The translations under genes and the position numbers were made by a program. A stretch of 59,989 nucleotides of DNA. Source: CAZELM01 sp964512995. GTDB taxonomy: Bacteria > CSSED10-310. The stretch's first letter is position 1. Each line of letters opens with the position of its first letter. Shown here one piece after another: positions 17,494 through 26,389 of the stretch. The DNA lies in NCBI GenBank assembly GCA_964512995.1, contig CAZELM010000030.1:1-59989 (forward strand), given 5' to 3'. The notes below the pieces were generated by a model. The model worked only from the letters and a program-made list of their open reading frames with translations, did no database searches and was not told where the DNA came from.

Positions 17494-19185
17494 GTGCAGC
17501 ATGAACCGGACGCATTGACCTATAAACTCGCCGGCGTGGACCGTGACCTCGCGGATGCATTTATTGAACGCATCGCACCCTTGACCGTCACCACCCGGAA
17601 TCCAGGTGTGATGGGAGAGATCGGGTCGTTCGGAGCCTTGTTTGATATCTCCTCCCGGAAATACAAACATCCCATATTAGTTGCATCCACCGATGGCGTC
17701 GGAACGAAACTGCAACTGGCCATGGATATGAATCGCCACGACACCATCGGCATGGACTTGGTGGCCATGAATGTCAACGACATTCTGGTCACTGGCGCCG
17801 ATCCTTTGTTTTTCCTGGATTATCTGGCGACCGGAAAGCTGGACATGGAAACGCATACGGCCGTGATAAACGGCATCATCACGGGATGTCAGCAGGCACA
17901 ATGCGCATTGATCGGAGGAGAAACCGCGGAATTACCGGGATTCTTCCATCCCAGGCAATACGAACTGGCCGGGTTTTCCGTCGGGATTGCGGAACGGGAT
18001 GCATTGTATGCTCCGGAAAACATTTCGGAGAACGACACGATCATCGGACTCCCGTCATCCGGAATCCACTCCAATGGATACTCGCTGATTCGAAAGATCT
18101 TCCATGACCGGAATCGATTTCCATGGGAGCGTCCGCTGGACGGATCTTCAGAGCCCCTGGGAGATGTGCTTCTGAAGCCAACCCGGATCTACACCGATGA
18201 CGTGCGGTACATCCGGCGGACCGGGATGATTCATGCAATGGCACATATCACGGGCGGAGGGATGATCCGGAATGTCGCCCGGATTCTCCCCAACGGTTTC
18301 GGCGCCATTATCCGGAAAGAAACCTGGCCGGTCCCGGACATTTTCCGCCATATCCAGATACTTGGGAACATCTCCGAGAATGAGATGGCCCGGACATTTA
18401 ATATGGGCATCGGGATGGTGATGCTGTGCCGGAATGAAAATGCGGAAATTGTCGAAGAGCTACTGGCGAATCAGGGGATTTGCGCGTATCGGATCGGATC
18501 CGTCTGCCGATCCCCTGGCGTTCATTTTACCGGGCGTTCACCCGATGGCACATCTCCATCGATTCAAATCCCTGCCGCTAAATCGTCCACCATCTCCCGG
18601 CGATCGCCCCGGATTGCGATCCTGGGTTCCGGAAGCGGTACGAATATGGAAGCGATCTGCCAGGCCATTCAGCGCAAGGATCTCCCTGCGGAGGTGGTAT
18701 GTGTAATATCGAACAATTCCCGTTCCGGTATCCTGGAGAAAGCACGTCATCATGACCTCCCGGTATATCATATCTCCCATCAGACGCATCCCGTTCCCGA
18801 AACATTTTGCCGGGAAATGTTGACTGTTTTAAGACGTCATGGCGTGGATTTCATCTGCCTGGCCGGCTACATGAAAAAATTGCCTGCTGCCGTTATTGAA
18901 GCCTACCGGGATCGCGTGATCAACATCCATCCCGCACTGCTGCCGGCATTTGGCGGAAAAGGAATGTATGGCCCTGCAGTTCACGACGCCGTGATCCGGA
19001 GTGGCGCAAAATACACCGGCGTGACAGTGCATATCGTCACAGAGGAATATGATCAGGGCCGAATCCTGGCGCAACGGGTTGTATCTGTTCTGCCGGAGGA
19101 CGATCCCGAACACCTGGCGCAGCGAATTCTGAATATCGAACACGATTTATATTGGAGGGTCTTAAAAGAGGTATGCCGGCCATAA
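17494..19185 (+). CDS. purMN: Fused AIR synthetase (PurM) - GAR transformylase (PurN)
   Basis: 563 residues. Residues 1 to about 345 are PurM (phosphoribosylformylglycinamidine cyclo-ligase), with the STDGVGTK, MNVNDI, GGETAELPG, GIHSNGYSL and HITGGGM motifs. Residues from about 370 are PurN (phosphoribosylglycinamide formyltransferase): GSGSGTN at about 377, the INIHPALLP formyl-transfer motif with its Asn and His, and the catalytic Asp in EEYDQG near 519. The fusion joins steps 3 and 5 of de novo IMP synthesis in one cytosolic chain. GTG at 17494 is the start, preceded by GGGAGG. An ATG at 17487 is in another frame and stops after five codons. All catalytic residues I can recognise are present in both halves. 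The gene overlaps the next by 13 bp. Confidence 0.94.
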   Translation: MQHEPDALTYKLAGVDRDLADAFIERIAPLTVTTRNPGVMGEIGSFGALFDISSRKYKHPILVASTDGVGTKLQLAMDMNRHDTIGMDLVAMNVNDILVTGADPLFFLDYLATGKLDMETHTAVINGIITGCQQAQCALIGGETAELPGFFHPRQYELAGFSVGIAERDALYAPENISENDTIIGLPSSGIHSNGYSLIRKIFHDRNRFPWERPLDGSSEPLGDVLLKPTRIYTDDVRYIRRTGMIHAMAHITGGGMIRNVARILPNGFGAIIRKETWPVPDIFRHIQILGNISENEMARTFNMGIGMVMLCRNENAEIVEELLANQGICAYRIGSVCRSPGVHFTGRSPDGTSPSIQIPAAKSSTISRRSPRIAILGSGSGTNMEAICQAIQRKDLPAEVVCVISNNSRSGILEKARHHDLPVYHISHQTHPVPETFCREMLTVLRRHGVDFICLAGYMKKLPAAVIEAYRDRVINIHPALLPAFGGKGMYGPAVHDAVIRSGAKYTGVTVHIVTEEYDQGRILAQRVVSVLPEDDPEHLAQRILNIEHDLYWRVLKEVCRP

Positions 19186-20813
19186 ACACGGACAATCAAC
19201 ATGGAATCCCGCCCGTGTCTGTAAAAAAAGGGATCGCGCTCGGGCTGCTGGTATTTATCATCGGGCTCATGCCGCGTCTGTACCGGTTGGATGGCATGAA
19301 CAATTACATCGACGATCTGGCATCCCGGCAGGCAATTCTGTCCTTGGATATCATGAAAGGGATCCTGTATCTTCCCCACTCACCATGGCTGTTCGAATTC
19401 GATGAAGCCGGACTGGCGACTCTCACCGTCCCGATCATCGCATTGTTCGGGACACGATGGATCGTATATCAGGCAATGGCTGCGGTTGCCGGAGCCATCA
19501 CCTGTGTCGCGATTTTGTATCTGGTCACGAAAGCATTTGGGCTCTGGACCGGTCTGGTGAGCAGTCTTCTGATCGCGACCATGCCGTGTATGTTGATCTG
19601 GGACAGGTACTATCACATGTCTGCTTCCGAGATCATCACCACGGTCAACCTGATGGCACTGACCCTGGTGATTCCGCCGACCCGGTTGACAAAAATACGT
19701 GCGGTCATGGCGGGGGTGATGATCGGTGTACTGGGATACATCGCCACCACCTCTGCATTCATACTCCCATCGATTGCAACCGTGATCGTATTACGACACT
19801 TCGCCAATCGCGGAAGGAGATTTCGGGAGATGATCCAGCATCTGGCCTCATTGGGAGCCGGTTATGCTGCGGTTATCACTCCACTGATTATCATTCTTAT
19901 AAAAAATCCATTGTATGTGATCTGGCGGCAGCGGCATTTCATCAGCATGGAAAATGGGTTCTGGGAAGCGGCTCAGACGGTTGTGATGAGTTTTCTGGGA
20001 ATTTTTGTGGAGTTATTCTATAACGCACAGAATTTTTTCTATCAGCCGCATGGCTATCCCCTGCTGATTCCGCCGATTTCCCTATGTGTGATCATCGGAG
20101 TGGTCCGGGCGGTGACACGATGGCGTCAGCCGGCATACGCGGCATTGATCGCATTCATGCTGTTCTGGATCCCCTCGTTTTCGACGATCAAACCGGAACC
20201 CTGGCGGGGACCGTATTATGCTTACATGATCCCGTATATGACCATTTTCGCTGCAATTGGCGCATTGACGGTCTATGAATCACTCGCGAAATGGACGCGA
20301 TTGCACAAAACATTCGCCATCGCGGGGCTCCTACTTCTGACGGGAACGGCAGGATTCCAGCTTTACCTGTTCATCGCCGGACCTTACAAGATCGTATACC
20401 GGCCGGATATCATCACCCGGTTGCAGCTCGATCTGGAAGGCGTGGAAGATATCCCGACCATCTTCAGCAACCGGATTCCGGATGTGGATCACTATCACTA
20501 TCCTTTCTGGTTTGCGTCCCGTTCCCGTCTTTCTCACGTATCTATTTTCGACTGGAACGAGAACGGTTGGATCGTTCCGCCGGACAAGGAGCCGATTCAG
20601 TTTGAGAATGATCCAGCCAGCCGGGTTCGGATTGTCTTGGCGGCAACGGATGTGGATGAATTTTTGGCGAAGTTCGACCGAGCATGGATTTTATCCCAGC
20701 ATCGTCTTGAACGTACCGGTCTTATCGTAATCGAATGTCATATCACCATTCCGGATCCATTGAAGCGAACGTGGACAGAGACCGCCATTCCACCCATCAT
20801 CCCATTCGCCTGA
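19173..20813 (+). CDS. Polytopic membrane protein, GT-39/ArnT-like glycosyltransferase candidate
   Basis: About 546 residues. ATG 19173 follows AAAAGAGG and overlaps the end of purMN. About ten to twelve membrane helices start near residue 17. The first periplasmic loop after helix 1 (RLYRLDGMNNYIDD) has paired acidic residues, as expected for GT-C glycosyltransferases of the PMT/ArnT type that use polyprenyl-phosphate sugars. A soluble C-terminal stretch of ~140 residues ends the chain. The overall layout matches family 39 proteins, but the signature is weak and donor and acceptor are unknown. A related architecture is encoded at 47114-48613. Confidence 0.75.
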   Translation: MPAINTDNQHGIPPVSVKKGIALGLLVFIIGLMPRLYRLDGMNNYIDDLASRQAILSLDIMKGILYLPHSPWLFEFDEAGLATLTVPIIALFGTRWIVYQAMAAVAGAITCVAILYLVTKAFGLWTGLVSSLLIATMPCMLIWDRYYHMSASEIITTVNLMALTLVIPPTRLTKIRAVMAGVMIGVLGYIATTSAFILPSIATVIVLRHFANRGRRFREMIQHLASLGAGYAAVITPLIIILIKNPLYVIWRQRHFISMENGFWEAAQTVVMSFLGIFVELFYNAQNFFYQPHGYPLLIPPISLCVIIGVVRAVTRWRQPAYAALIAFMLFWIPSFSTIKPEPWRGPYYAYMIPYMTIFAAIGALTVYESLAKWTRLHKTFAIAGLLLLTGTAGFQLYLFIAGPYKIVYRPDIITRLQLDLEGVEDIPTIFSNRIPDVDHYHYPFWFASRSRLSHVSIFDWNENGWIVPPDKEPIQFENDPASRVRIVLAATDVDEFLAKFDRAWILSQHRLERTGLIVIECHITIPDPLKRTWTETAIPPIIPFA

Positions 20814-20872
20814 CAGCAGAACCACCTGCCTATGAACGACTCGGCACGGTTTCATTCTAGCGGACGCTGACG

Positions 20873-21565
20873 ATGTTTCCCATTCGCAACACCATTCCCC
20901 GGCAGCGATTTCCGTTCATGACATGGCTCATCATCCTGTCGAATATCGCAGTGTTTATTTCGGAATTATATCTGTCGCCGCGGGATCTGGATACTGTGTT
21001 GAGCTATTTCGGGCTGGTTCCCCGAACCATTTTTCATCTGAACGATAGCATCTGGCTGGGAGATCCCACGGGGTTATGGTTGCCATTTCTGACATCGCTG
21101 TTTTTACATGGGGGATGGTTTCATCTGATTGCCAATATGTGGAACTTGTTATTGTTCGGAGCCACACTGGAAGACACACTCGGCCGGTTCCACTTTGTTC
21201 TGTTCTATCTGATGAGTGGAGTCACAGCGGGAATCTTCCAGGTTCTGTTGAACGTATCCACTTCAATACCTACCATTGGCGCGAGTGGAGCGGTGGCTGG
21301 GGTGATGGGTGCGTTTTTCCTTCTTTTCCCATTTTCCAGAATCGTCATTCTGATACCCATTTTTATCTTTCCGCTTCTGTTTGAAATACCGGCGATCATT
21401 TATCTGTTTCTTTGGTTTATCACCCAGGTGTATAGTGGCGCATTGATGTTGACGATGAAATCGGAAGGAGTGGCGGGGATTGCATTCTGGGCGCATATCG
21501 GCGGGTTTATTTCCGGAATTTTTTTCATGGGAGTTTTTGTGCGAAAGCAGAGACACAACGCCTGA
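20873..21565 (+). CDS. Rhomboid-family intramembrane serine protease
   Basis: 230 residues with six or seven membrane helices. The catalytic dyad is visible: Ser138 in GASGAVAG and His208 in WAHIGGF. The oxyanion-side motif HGGWFHLIANMWNLLLFG is also present. Rhomboids cleave membrane proteins within the bilayer; substrates cannot be predicted here. The ATG at 20873 has no strong ribosome site. It lies between a membrane glycosyltransferase and argS, so context gives no clue to function. The length and motif order fit the GlpG-like/YqgP-like core without extra domains. Confidence 0.93.
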   Translation: MFPIRNTIPRQRFPFMTWLIILSNIAVFISELYLSPRDLDTVLSYFGLVPRTIFHLNDSIWLGDPTGLWLPFLTSLFLHGGWFHLIANMWNLLLFGATLEDTLGRFHFVLFYLMSGVTAGIFQVLLNVSTSIPTIGASGAVAGVMGAFFLLFPFSRIVILIPIFIFPLLFEIPAIIYLFLWFITQVYSGALMLTMKSEGVAGIAFWAHIGGFISGIFFMGVFVRKQRHNA

Positions 21566-21603
21566 AAGTTGTTCACGTAAGTGAATGAAAGGGGAAGAGA
21601 CGG

Positions 21604-23334
21604 ATGAAGGTCTATGAATTCGAAAAATCGATTGCAGACATGATACGAGAAGCGGTTATCACGGCATTTGGCATGGAACTGGAAAAGCCGACGCTTCTGT
21701 TTCCACCGGAGAAGGTTGACGCGGAGTTTTGTGTGTCCTGTTTTTCGTACGCTAAGGAGCTTCGTCTGCCTCCCGCTCAGGTCGCATTAAAACTCAGGCA
21801 ATCCATCACACCATTGCCGTGGATCCAGTCGATCGAAGCCACCGGTCCGTATCTGAATATCAAGATCCAACCGATCACGCTGATCCAAACGGTGTTGGCG
21901 GAGGCGATCCGGGAAGGTGTCCATTATGGCCACATGCCGCAGACGGACGGTCCTGCCACTCTGATCGAATACTCGTCTCCCAATACCAATAAGCCTCTGC
22001 ATCTCGGCCATGTCCGGAACAATGTGCTGGGGATGGCGCTCATCAATATGATGAAAGCGTGCGGCAAACCGGTGATCTCCGCCTGCATTCTCAATGACCG
22101 CGGAATCCATATCTGCAAGGCCATGGTTGCGTATAAACACTTCGGCAATGGGGAGACACCGAAAAGCGCGGGGATGAAAAGCGATCATTTTGTGGGCAAG
22201 ATGTATGTATTGTTCGACCGGGCTTCCAAGGAAGACGAATCCCTGATGGAAGAAGCCAGGGCAATGCTCCGCGACTGGGAATCGGGTAATCCGGAGGTTC
22301 TTGATCTTTGGAGCCGGATGAACCGATGGGTGTATGATGGGTTCGATGGAACCTATGCACGGATCGGCTCCCGATTTGATATGATGCAGTATGAAAGCCA
22401 AACGTATCAATCAGGGAAAAAAATCGTTCAGACCGGGCTGGATCAGAGTGTATTTTTCGCCAAAGAAGACGGCTCCGTGTGGATCGATCTGACATCCGCG
22501 GGTCTGGATGAGAAAGCACTGCTCCGGAAAGACGGCACCTCGATGTATGTCACTCAGGATCTCGGAGTGGCGGTAGAACGGTTTGAGACCCGGAATATCG
22601 ACCAGTCGATCTATGTTGTCGGTTCTGAACAGATCTATCATTTCAAAGCTCTGTTCGAAATACTGAAACGGCTGGGATATGAATGGGCGGATAGATGCCA
22701 TCATCTCAGTTATGGCATGGTCTACCTGCCGGAAGGTAAAATGAAATCCCGGGAAGGAACCGTGGTCGATGCAGACGATCTGATGGATCATATGAAGTCA
22801 GCGGCATTACAGACCATGGATCATTCCCGGATCGCAATGGAGGATACTGACCGGGAAACGATTGCCGAAGCGGTCGGGATCGGTGCGATCAAGTATTACA
22901 TCCTGAAATTCAACACGCAGAAAGATATCCATTTTGACCCGGAGAAATCGTTGTCTTTTGAAGGAACCACGGGAGCTTACCTGCAATACACGTATGCGCG
23001 GATTCAATCACTGATTCGAAATGCCGATTTCGCTCGTGCCGGGGAGATCGATGCCGGGTTATTGACCGAGCCGGAAGCCGTGTCGGTCGTCCAGATGCTG
23101 CTCCGGTTCTCGAATATTCTCCAATCCGCCACACAGGATCTCAATCCATCGCGGTTTGCGCTCTATTTATGGGAGTTGGCAAAAGAATTCAATATCTTTT
23201 ACACGCAATATCCCATCGTCAAAGCCAAATCCCAGGCACTCGCCGAAGCACGACTGATGTTATCAGAAGCTGTGGGTCATGCGATTCACTCCGGATTGAC
23301 CATCCTCGGTATCCAGGTCGTCGATCGGATGTAG
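21604..23334 (+). CDS. argS: Arginyl-tRNA synthetase
   Basis: 576 residues, normal for bacterial ArgRS. Class I signatures: HLGHVRNN (HIGH motif, about residue 132) after SSPNTNKPLHLGH, and KMKSREG (KMSKS-like, about residue 378). The N-terminal Add-1 domain and C-terminal anticodon-binding alpha-helical (DALR) domain are present, with YTQYPIV near the end. It charges tRNA-Arg with arginine in the cytosol. The ATG at 21604 follows GGAAGAG. Confidence 0.97.
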   Translation: MKVYEFEKSIADMIREAVITAFGMELEKPTLLFPPEKVDAEFCVSCFSYAKELRLPPAQVALKLRQSITPLPWIQSIEATGPYLNIKIQPITLIQTVLAEAIREGVHYGHMPQTDGPATLIEYSSPNTNKPLHLGHVRNNVLGMALINMMKACGKPVISACILNDRGIHICKAMVAYKHFGNGETPKSAGMKSDHFVGKMYVLFDRASKEDESLMEEARAMLRDWESGNPEVLDLWSRMNRWVYDGFDGTYARIGSRFDMMQYESQTYQSGKKIVQTGLDQSVFFAKEDGSVWIDLTSAGLDEKALLRKDGTSMYVTQDLGVAVERFETRNIDQSIYVVGSEQIYHFKALFEILKRLGYEWADRCHHLSYGMVYLPEGKMKSREGTVVDADDLMDHMKSAALQTMDHSRIAMEDTDRETIAEAVGIGAIKYYILKFNTQKDIHFDPEKSLSFEGTTGAYLQYTYARIQSLIRNADFARAGEIDAGLLTEPEAVSVVQMLLRFSNILQSATQDLNPSRFALYLWELAKEFNIFYTQYPIVKAKSQALAEARLMLSEAVGHAIHSGLTILGIQVVDRM

Positions 23335-23444
23335 GTGGATTCTCCATGTCGGGTGCTTGTGAATTCCAGCCAATTCGGATCCGGGAGATGATTGCACCCA
23401 TTGATCTGATATTTCACGGGTGTACCAATCACCCATTGCATGTG

Positions 23445-23517
23445 GGGGCAGGTTTCAATCCTGAACCGATGGCTCGGTGTCGATCGGTTTCGATTCGGCA
23501 GGATTGAAACCTGCCCC
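23445..23517. repeat. Long inverted repeat (19-bp perfect arms), REP-like
   Basis: GGGGCAGGTTTCAATCCTG (23445-23463) is perfectly complementary to 23499-23517. Inside the 35-nt loop, AACCGAT and ATCGGTT form a further 7-bp stem, giving a long cruciform or RNA hairpin. It resembles the dispersed CAGGTTTCAATCCTG palindromes of environmental genomes. It sits after argS and could also stop transcription, but there is no T-run. Confidence 0.85.
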
Positions 23518-23564
23518 GACATCCGGAAATGTTCAACCCGTTTCAGGAATTGTGCTCAGATCCC

Positions 23565-23593
23565 TTGATTATGTGCCGTGATCTTTTTACATT
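23565..23593 (+). promoter_or_regulatory. Promoter of the ferritin-like gene
   Basis: TTGATT (23565-23570), 17-nt spacer, TACATT (23588-23593), about 50 nt before the gene start. The fit to a housekeeping promoter is good; it is unverified. Confidence 0.55.
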
Positions 23594-23644
23594 AATATCT
23601 GATTTTAGAAATCCTCTGACTGATCATCAAAAAGGAGAAACAAA

Positions 23645-24145
23645 ATGAGCAATACCGCAAAAGAAATCATCAAAGGCGCTATTTTGATGGAGTATAAAGG
23701 ACGAGCGTTCTACGAGTCTGTCGCTCAATCCACTCAAAATGTTTCGGTACGCGAAATCTTCACGAGCATGGCGATGGAAGAAGCCAAGCATATTCAAATC
23801 CTGCGCGACCGGTATGAACATCTCGTGAAAGATGGCTATATCCGGGACGATTCATTACCCAAACAGGAGAATGACTACGCGGCAGTCATTCTCTCTCAGA
23901 AGATCCGGAAGGAAATTTCCGGTTCCGGATATGAAGCGGCTGCCATTACCGCTGCTCTTTCGATGGAGCTGGCTGCGGTGAAATATTATTCCGACCGTGC
24001 ACAGACCGCTCCAGATGATGGAGAAAAGAAGTTGTATCAATGGCTCGCAGACTGGGAATCCTCGCATGTGGATCTCCTGACGGCCATCGATCACGAACTG
24101 AAAGAAAAAGTCTGGTACGATCAGCAGTTCTGGCCGGTTATCTGA
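23645..24145 (+). CDS. Ferritin-like / rubrerythrin-type diiron protein
   Basis: 166 residues forming a four-helix bundle without a rubredoxin domain. Diiron ligands are in the expected places: Glu16 (LMEYKGRAFYE), Glu46 with His49 (EEAKH), Glu108 (SMELAAVKYY) and Glu138 with His141 (ESSH). Proteins of this kind bind two irons and act in peroxide reduction or iron handling. The absence of the rubredoxin tail means an external electron donor would be needed. The ATG at 23645 has AAAGGAGA upstream, and the gene has its own promoter, so it is probably a single-gene unit. Confidence 0.9.
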   Translation: MSNTAKEIIKGAILMEYKGRAFYESVAQSTQNVSVREIFTSMAMEEAKHIQILRDRYEHLVKDGYIRDDSLPKQENDYAAVILSQKIRKEISGSGYEAAAITAALSMELAAVKYYSDRAQTAPDDGEKKLYQWLADWESSHVDLLTAIDHELKEKVWYDQQFWPVI

Positions 24146-24298
24146 TTTCCGACTCCGGTCAGGGACCCCCGCTTCTTCATCCACGGCATCGATCAGCCGA
24201 TCATCCGGCAGGCGGTTTTCTGTGGAACGGCAAAACACTCGTGAGATATGTCCCGGCTAAAAGTCAGGTCTCAGTAGTGATAATCATGGAGGTAATGG

Positions 24299-25372
24299 AT
24301 GGCGATCACAACCATACATCGATCAGAAACAAAACGTATCGAAATCCTCGATAAAGACGGCATGGTGGATGAATCCTTGTTTCCCGGTCTGGATTCGGAG
24401 CGGCTGGTTGCATTATATCGATCAATGGTCCAGATGCGGAAGTTCGATGAAAAAGCACTCAATCTTCAGAGACAGGGACGAATCGGAACGTACGGCTCCC
24501 TGCGCGGTCAGGAAGCGGCGCAAGCCGGTCTGGTTCTACATCTGAACAGACAGGACTGGCTGATTCCATCGTTCCGGGAACATGGGGTATTGATGGGGCA
24601 TGGCATCCCCATGCATATCATCTACTCCTATTGGAAAGGCGATGAACGCGGGAATATCATCCCGCCGGATATCAACTGTCTTCCCGTGTCAGTACCGGTC
24701 GGAAGCCAGCTCCTTCACGCCACAGGCATTGGTCTGGCGTTGAAACTTCAGAACAGCGATGCCATCGCGATCGGGTTTGCCGGGGATGGCGCATCGTCGG
24801 AAGGCGATTTTCATGAAGCATTGAACTTCGCAGGCGTATTCGGCTCCCGGACACTCTTCTACATCCAGAACAACCAGTGGGCGATCTCGGTGCCTTTCAG
24901 GAAACAAACCGCGGGAGCCTCCATCGCGCAGCGTGCCGACGCATATGGCTTCCCTGGCGTACAGGTCGACGGAAATGATGTTCTGGCCGTCTATGTCGCC
25001 GCTCAACAGGCCATGGAACATATCCGGGCCGGTAAGGGTCCATATCTGATTGAAGCGCTGACATTCCGCATGGGCGATCATACCACTGCGGATGATAACA
25101 CCAAATATCGACCCCGGGAGTTGGTTGACTACTGGAAAGAACGCGATCCGATCGATCGGATGCGAAGATTTCTTGTCGCCCGAGGCGACTGGAACGAAAC
25201 GAAAGAAACGGATCTGACAGCGGAGATTTCCGGACAGATCGAGGCAGAAGTTATAAAGCTCGAATCGATGCCAGTTCAGGAGCCGTCCAGCATCTTCAAC
25301 TATATGTATGAAACCATCCCCTGGAACCTGCAGGAACAGCGAGCCGCTTTCGAAAAGGAGACCGCCCGATGA
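24299..25372 (+). CDS. pdhA: Pyruvate dehydrogenase E1 component, alpha subunit
   Basis: 357 residues. The thiamine-diphosphate motif is clear: GDGASSEGDFHEALNFA followed by the NNQW end. GTYGSLRGQEAAQ and IPSFREHG are typical of E1 alpha. With the beta subunit it decarboxylates pyruvate and passes the acetyl group to the E2 lipoyl arm. The N-terminal region (MVQMRKFDEKALNLQRQGRIG) resembles PdhA rather than branched-chain BkdA, though a branched-chain substrate is not fully excluded. ATG 24299 has GGAGG 6 nt upstream; a nearby ATG at 24295 is out of frame. It is the first gene of a four-gene operon. Confidence 0.94.
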   Translation: MAITTIHRSETKRIEILDKDGMVDESLFPGLDSERLVALYRSMVQMRKFDEKALNLQRQGRIGTYGSLRGQEAAQAGLVLHLNRQDWLIPSFREHGVLMGHGIPMHIIYSYWKGDERGNIIPPDINCLPVSVPVGSQLLHATGIGLALKLQNSDAIAIGFAGDGASSEGDFHEALNFAGVFGSRTLFYIQNNQWAISVPFRKQTAGASIAQRADAYGFPGVQVDGNDVLAVYVAAQQAMEHIRAGKGPYLIEALTFRMGDHTTADDNTKYRPRELVDYWKERDPIDRMRRFLVARGDWNETKETDLTAEISGQIEAEVIKLESMPVQEPSSIFNYMYETIPWNLQEQRAAFEKETAR

Positions 25373-26367
25373 CCTCTCAAGTATCCCCGACCGAAAAACT
25401 TACACTTGTTCAGGCCGTGAATCAGGCGCTGCGGGAGGAGATGGAGCGGGACGAACGGGTGATTATCCTGGGAGAAGATGTCGGTATTGACGGAGGCGTA
25501 TTTCGGGCAACTGATGGATTGGTGCAGCAGTTTGGGGAGAACCGGGTCATGGATACGCCGCTGGCGGAATCCGGGATCATCGGCACGGCCATCGGATTGG
25601 CATTGGCCGGATTCCGGCCGGTCGCTGAAATCCAGTTTATGGGATTCATCTATCCCGCAGTCAATCAGATATTCGCACATGCCGCTCGTATGCGAAACCG
25701 GTCGCGTGGACGGTTCACGATTCCACTGGTCGTCCGGATGCCTTATGGCGGTGGCATTCATGCTCCGGAACACCACTCCGAAAGTTATGAAGCGATTCTG
25801 GCGAACACACCCGGTCTTCAGATTGTCATCCCATCGACTCCCACGGATGCCAAAGGCTTGCTGGTTGCCGCGATCCGCAGCAACGATCCGGTGATTTTTA
25901 TGGAACCCAAACGGATTTACCGGGCATTCCGGGAAGATGTTCCCGTCGGACCCTATGAGGAACCTCTGGGAAAAGCCCGGATCGTCAAGGAAGGAAAAGA
26001 TGTCACGATAATCTGTTACGGCGCCATGGTGCGGCCGGCACTCGAAGCACACGAGTTTTTGTTACGAGACGGCATTTCGTCTGAAATCATCGATCTGCGA
26101 ACAATCTCACCGCTCGACAAGGATACGGTGCTGCAGTCCGTTCAGAAAACCGGCCGGGTGGTCATTGTCCATGAAGCCCCTCGAACAGCAGGATTTGGTG
26201 CGGAACTCGCCAGTATGATCACCGAACGGGCATTGCTCCATCTACTGGCACCCATTCAGCGAGTCACCGGTTTTGATACCGTGTTCCCTTACAGCTTGCT
26301 GGAGCATCATTATCTGCCGAATCGGGAACGCATTGTCGCCGCAGTTCGCAATACTCTGGACTTTTAA
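25369..26367 (+). CDS. pdhB: Pyruvate dehydrogenase E1 component, beta subunit
   Basis: 332 residues. It starts with an ATGA overlap with pdhA, which implies translational coupling. E1 beta hallmarks include GEDVGIDGGVFRAT, DTPLAESGIIGTAIGLA, RMPYGGGIHAPEHHSES and EAPRTAGFGAELA. It pairs with the alpha subunit to form the thiamine-diphosphate heterotetramer. Confidence 0.95.
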   Translation: MTSQVSPTEKLTLVQAVNQALREEMERDERVIILGEDVGIDGGVFRATDGLVQQFGENRVMDTPLAESGIIGTAIGLALAGFRPVAEIQFMGFIYPAVNQIFAHAARMRNRSRGRFTIPLVVRMPYGGGIHAPEHHSESYEAILANTPGLQIVIPSTPTDAKGLLVAAIRSNDPVIFMEPKRIYRAFREDVPVGPYEEPLGKARIVKEGKDVTIICYGAMVRPALEAHEFLLRDGISSEIIDLRTISPLDKDTVLQSVQKTGRVVIVHEAPRTAGFGAELASMITERALLHLLAPIQRVTGFDTVFPYSLLEHHYLPNRERIVAAVRNTLDF

Positions 26368-26389
26368 TCTTGGAAAAGGAGACATCCGT

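Larger units (their letters stand above)
23335..23644. other. Intergenic region with long inverted repeat and promoter
   Basis: About 310 bp without a gene. It holds the 19-bp inverted repeat at 23445-23517 and a good promoter at 23565-23593 for the diiron protein gene. Confidence 0.6.
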
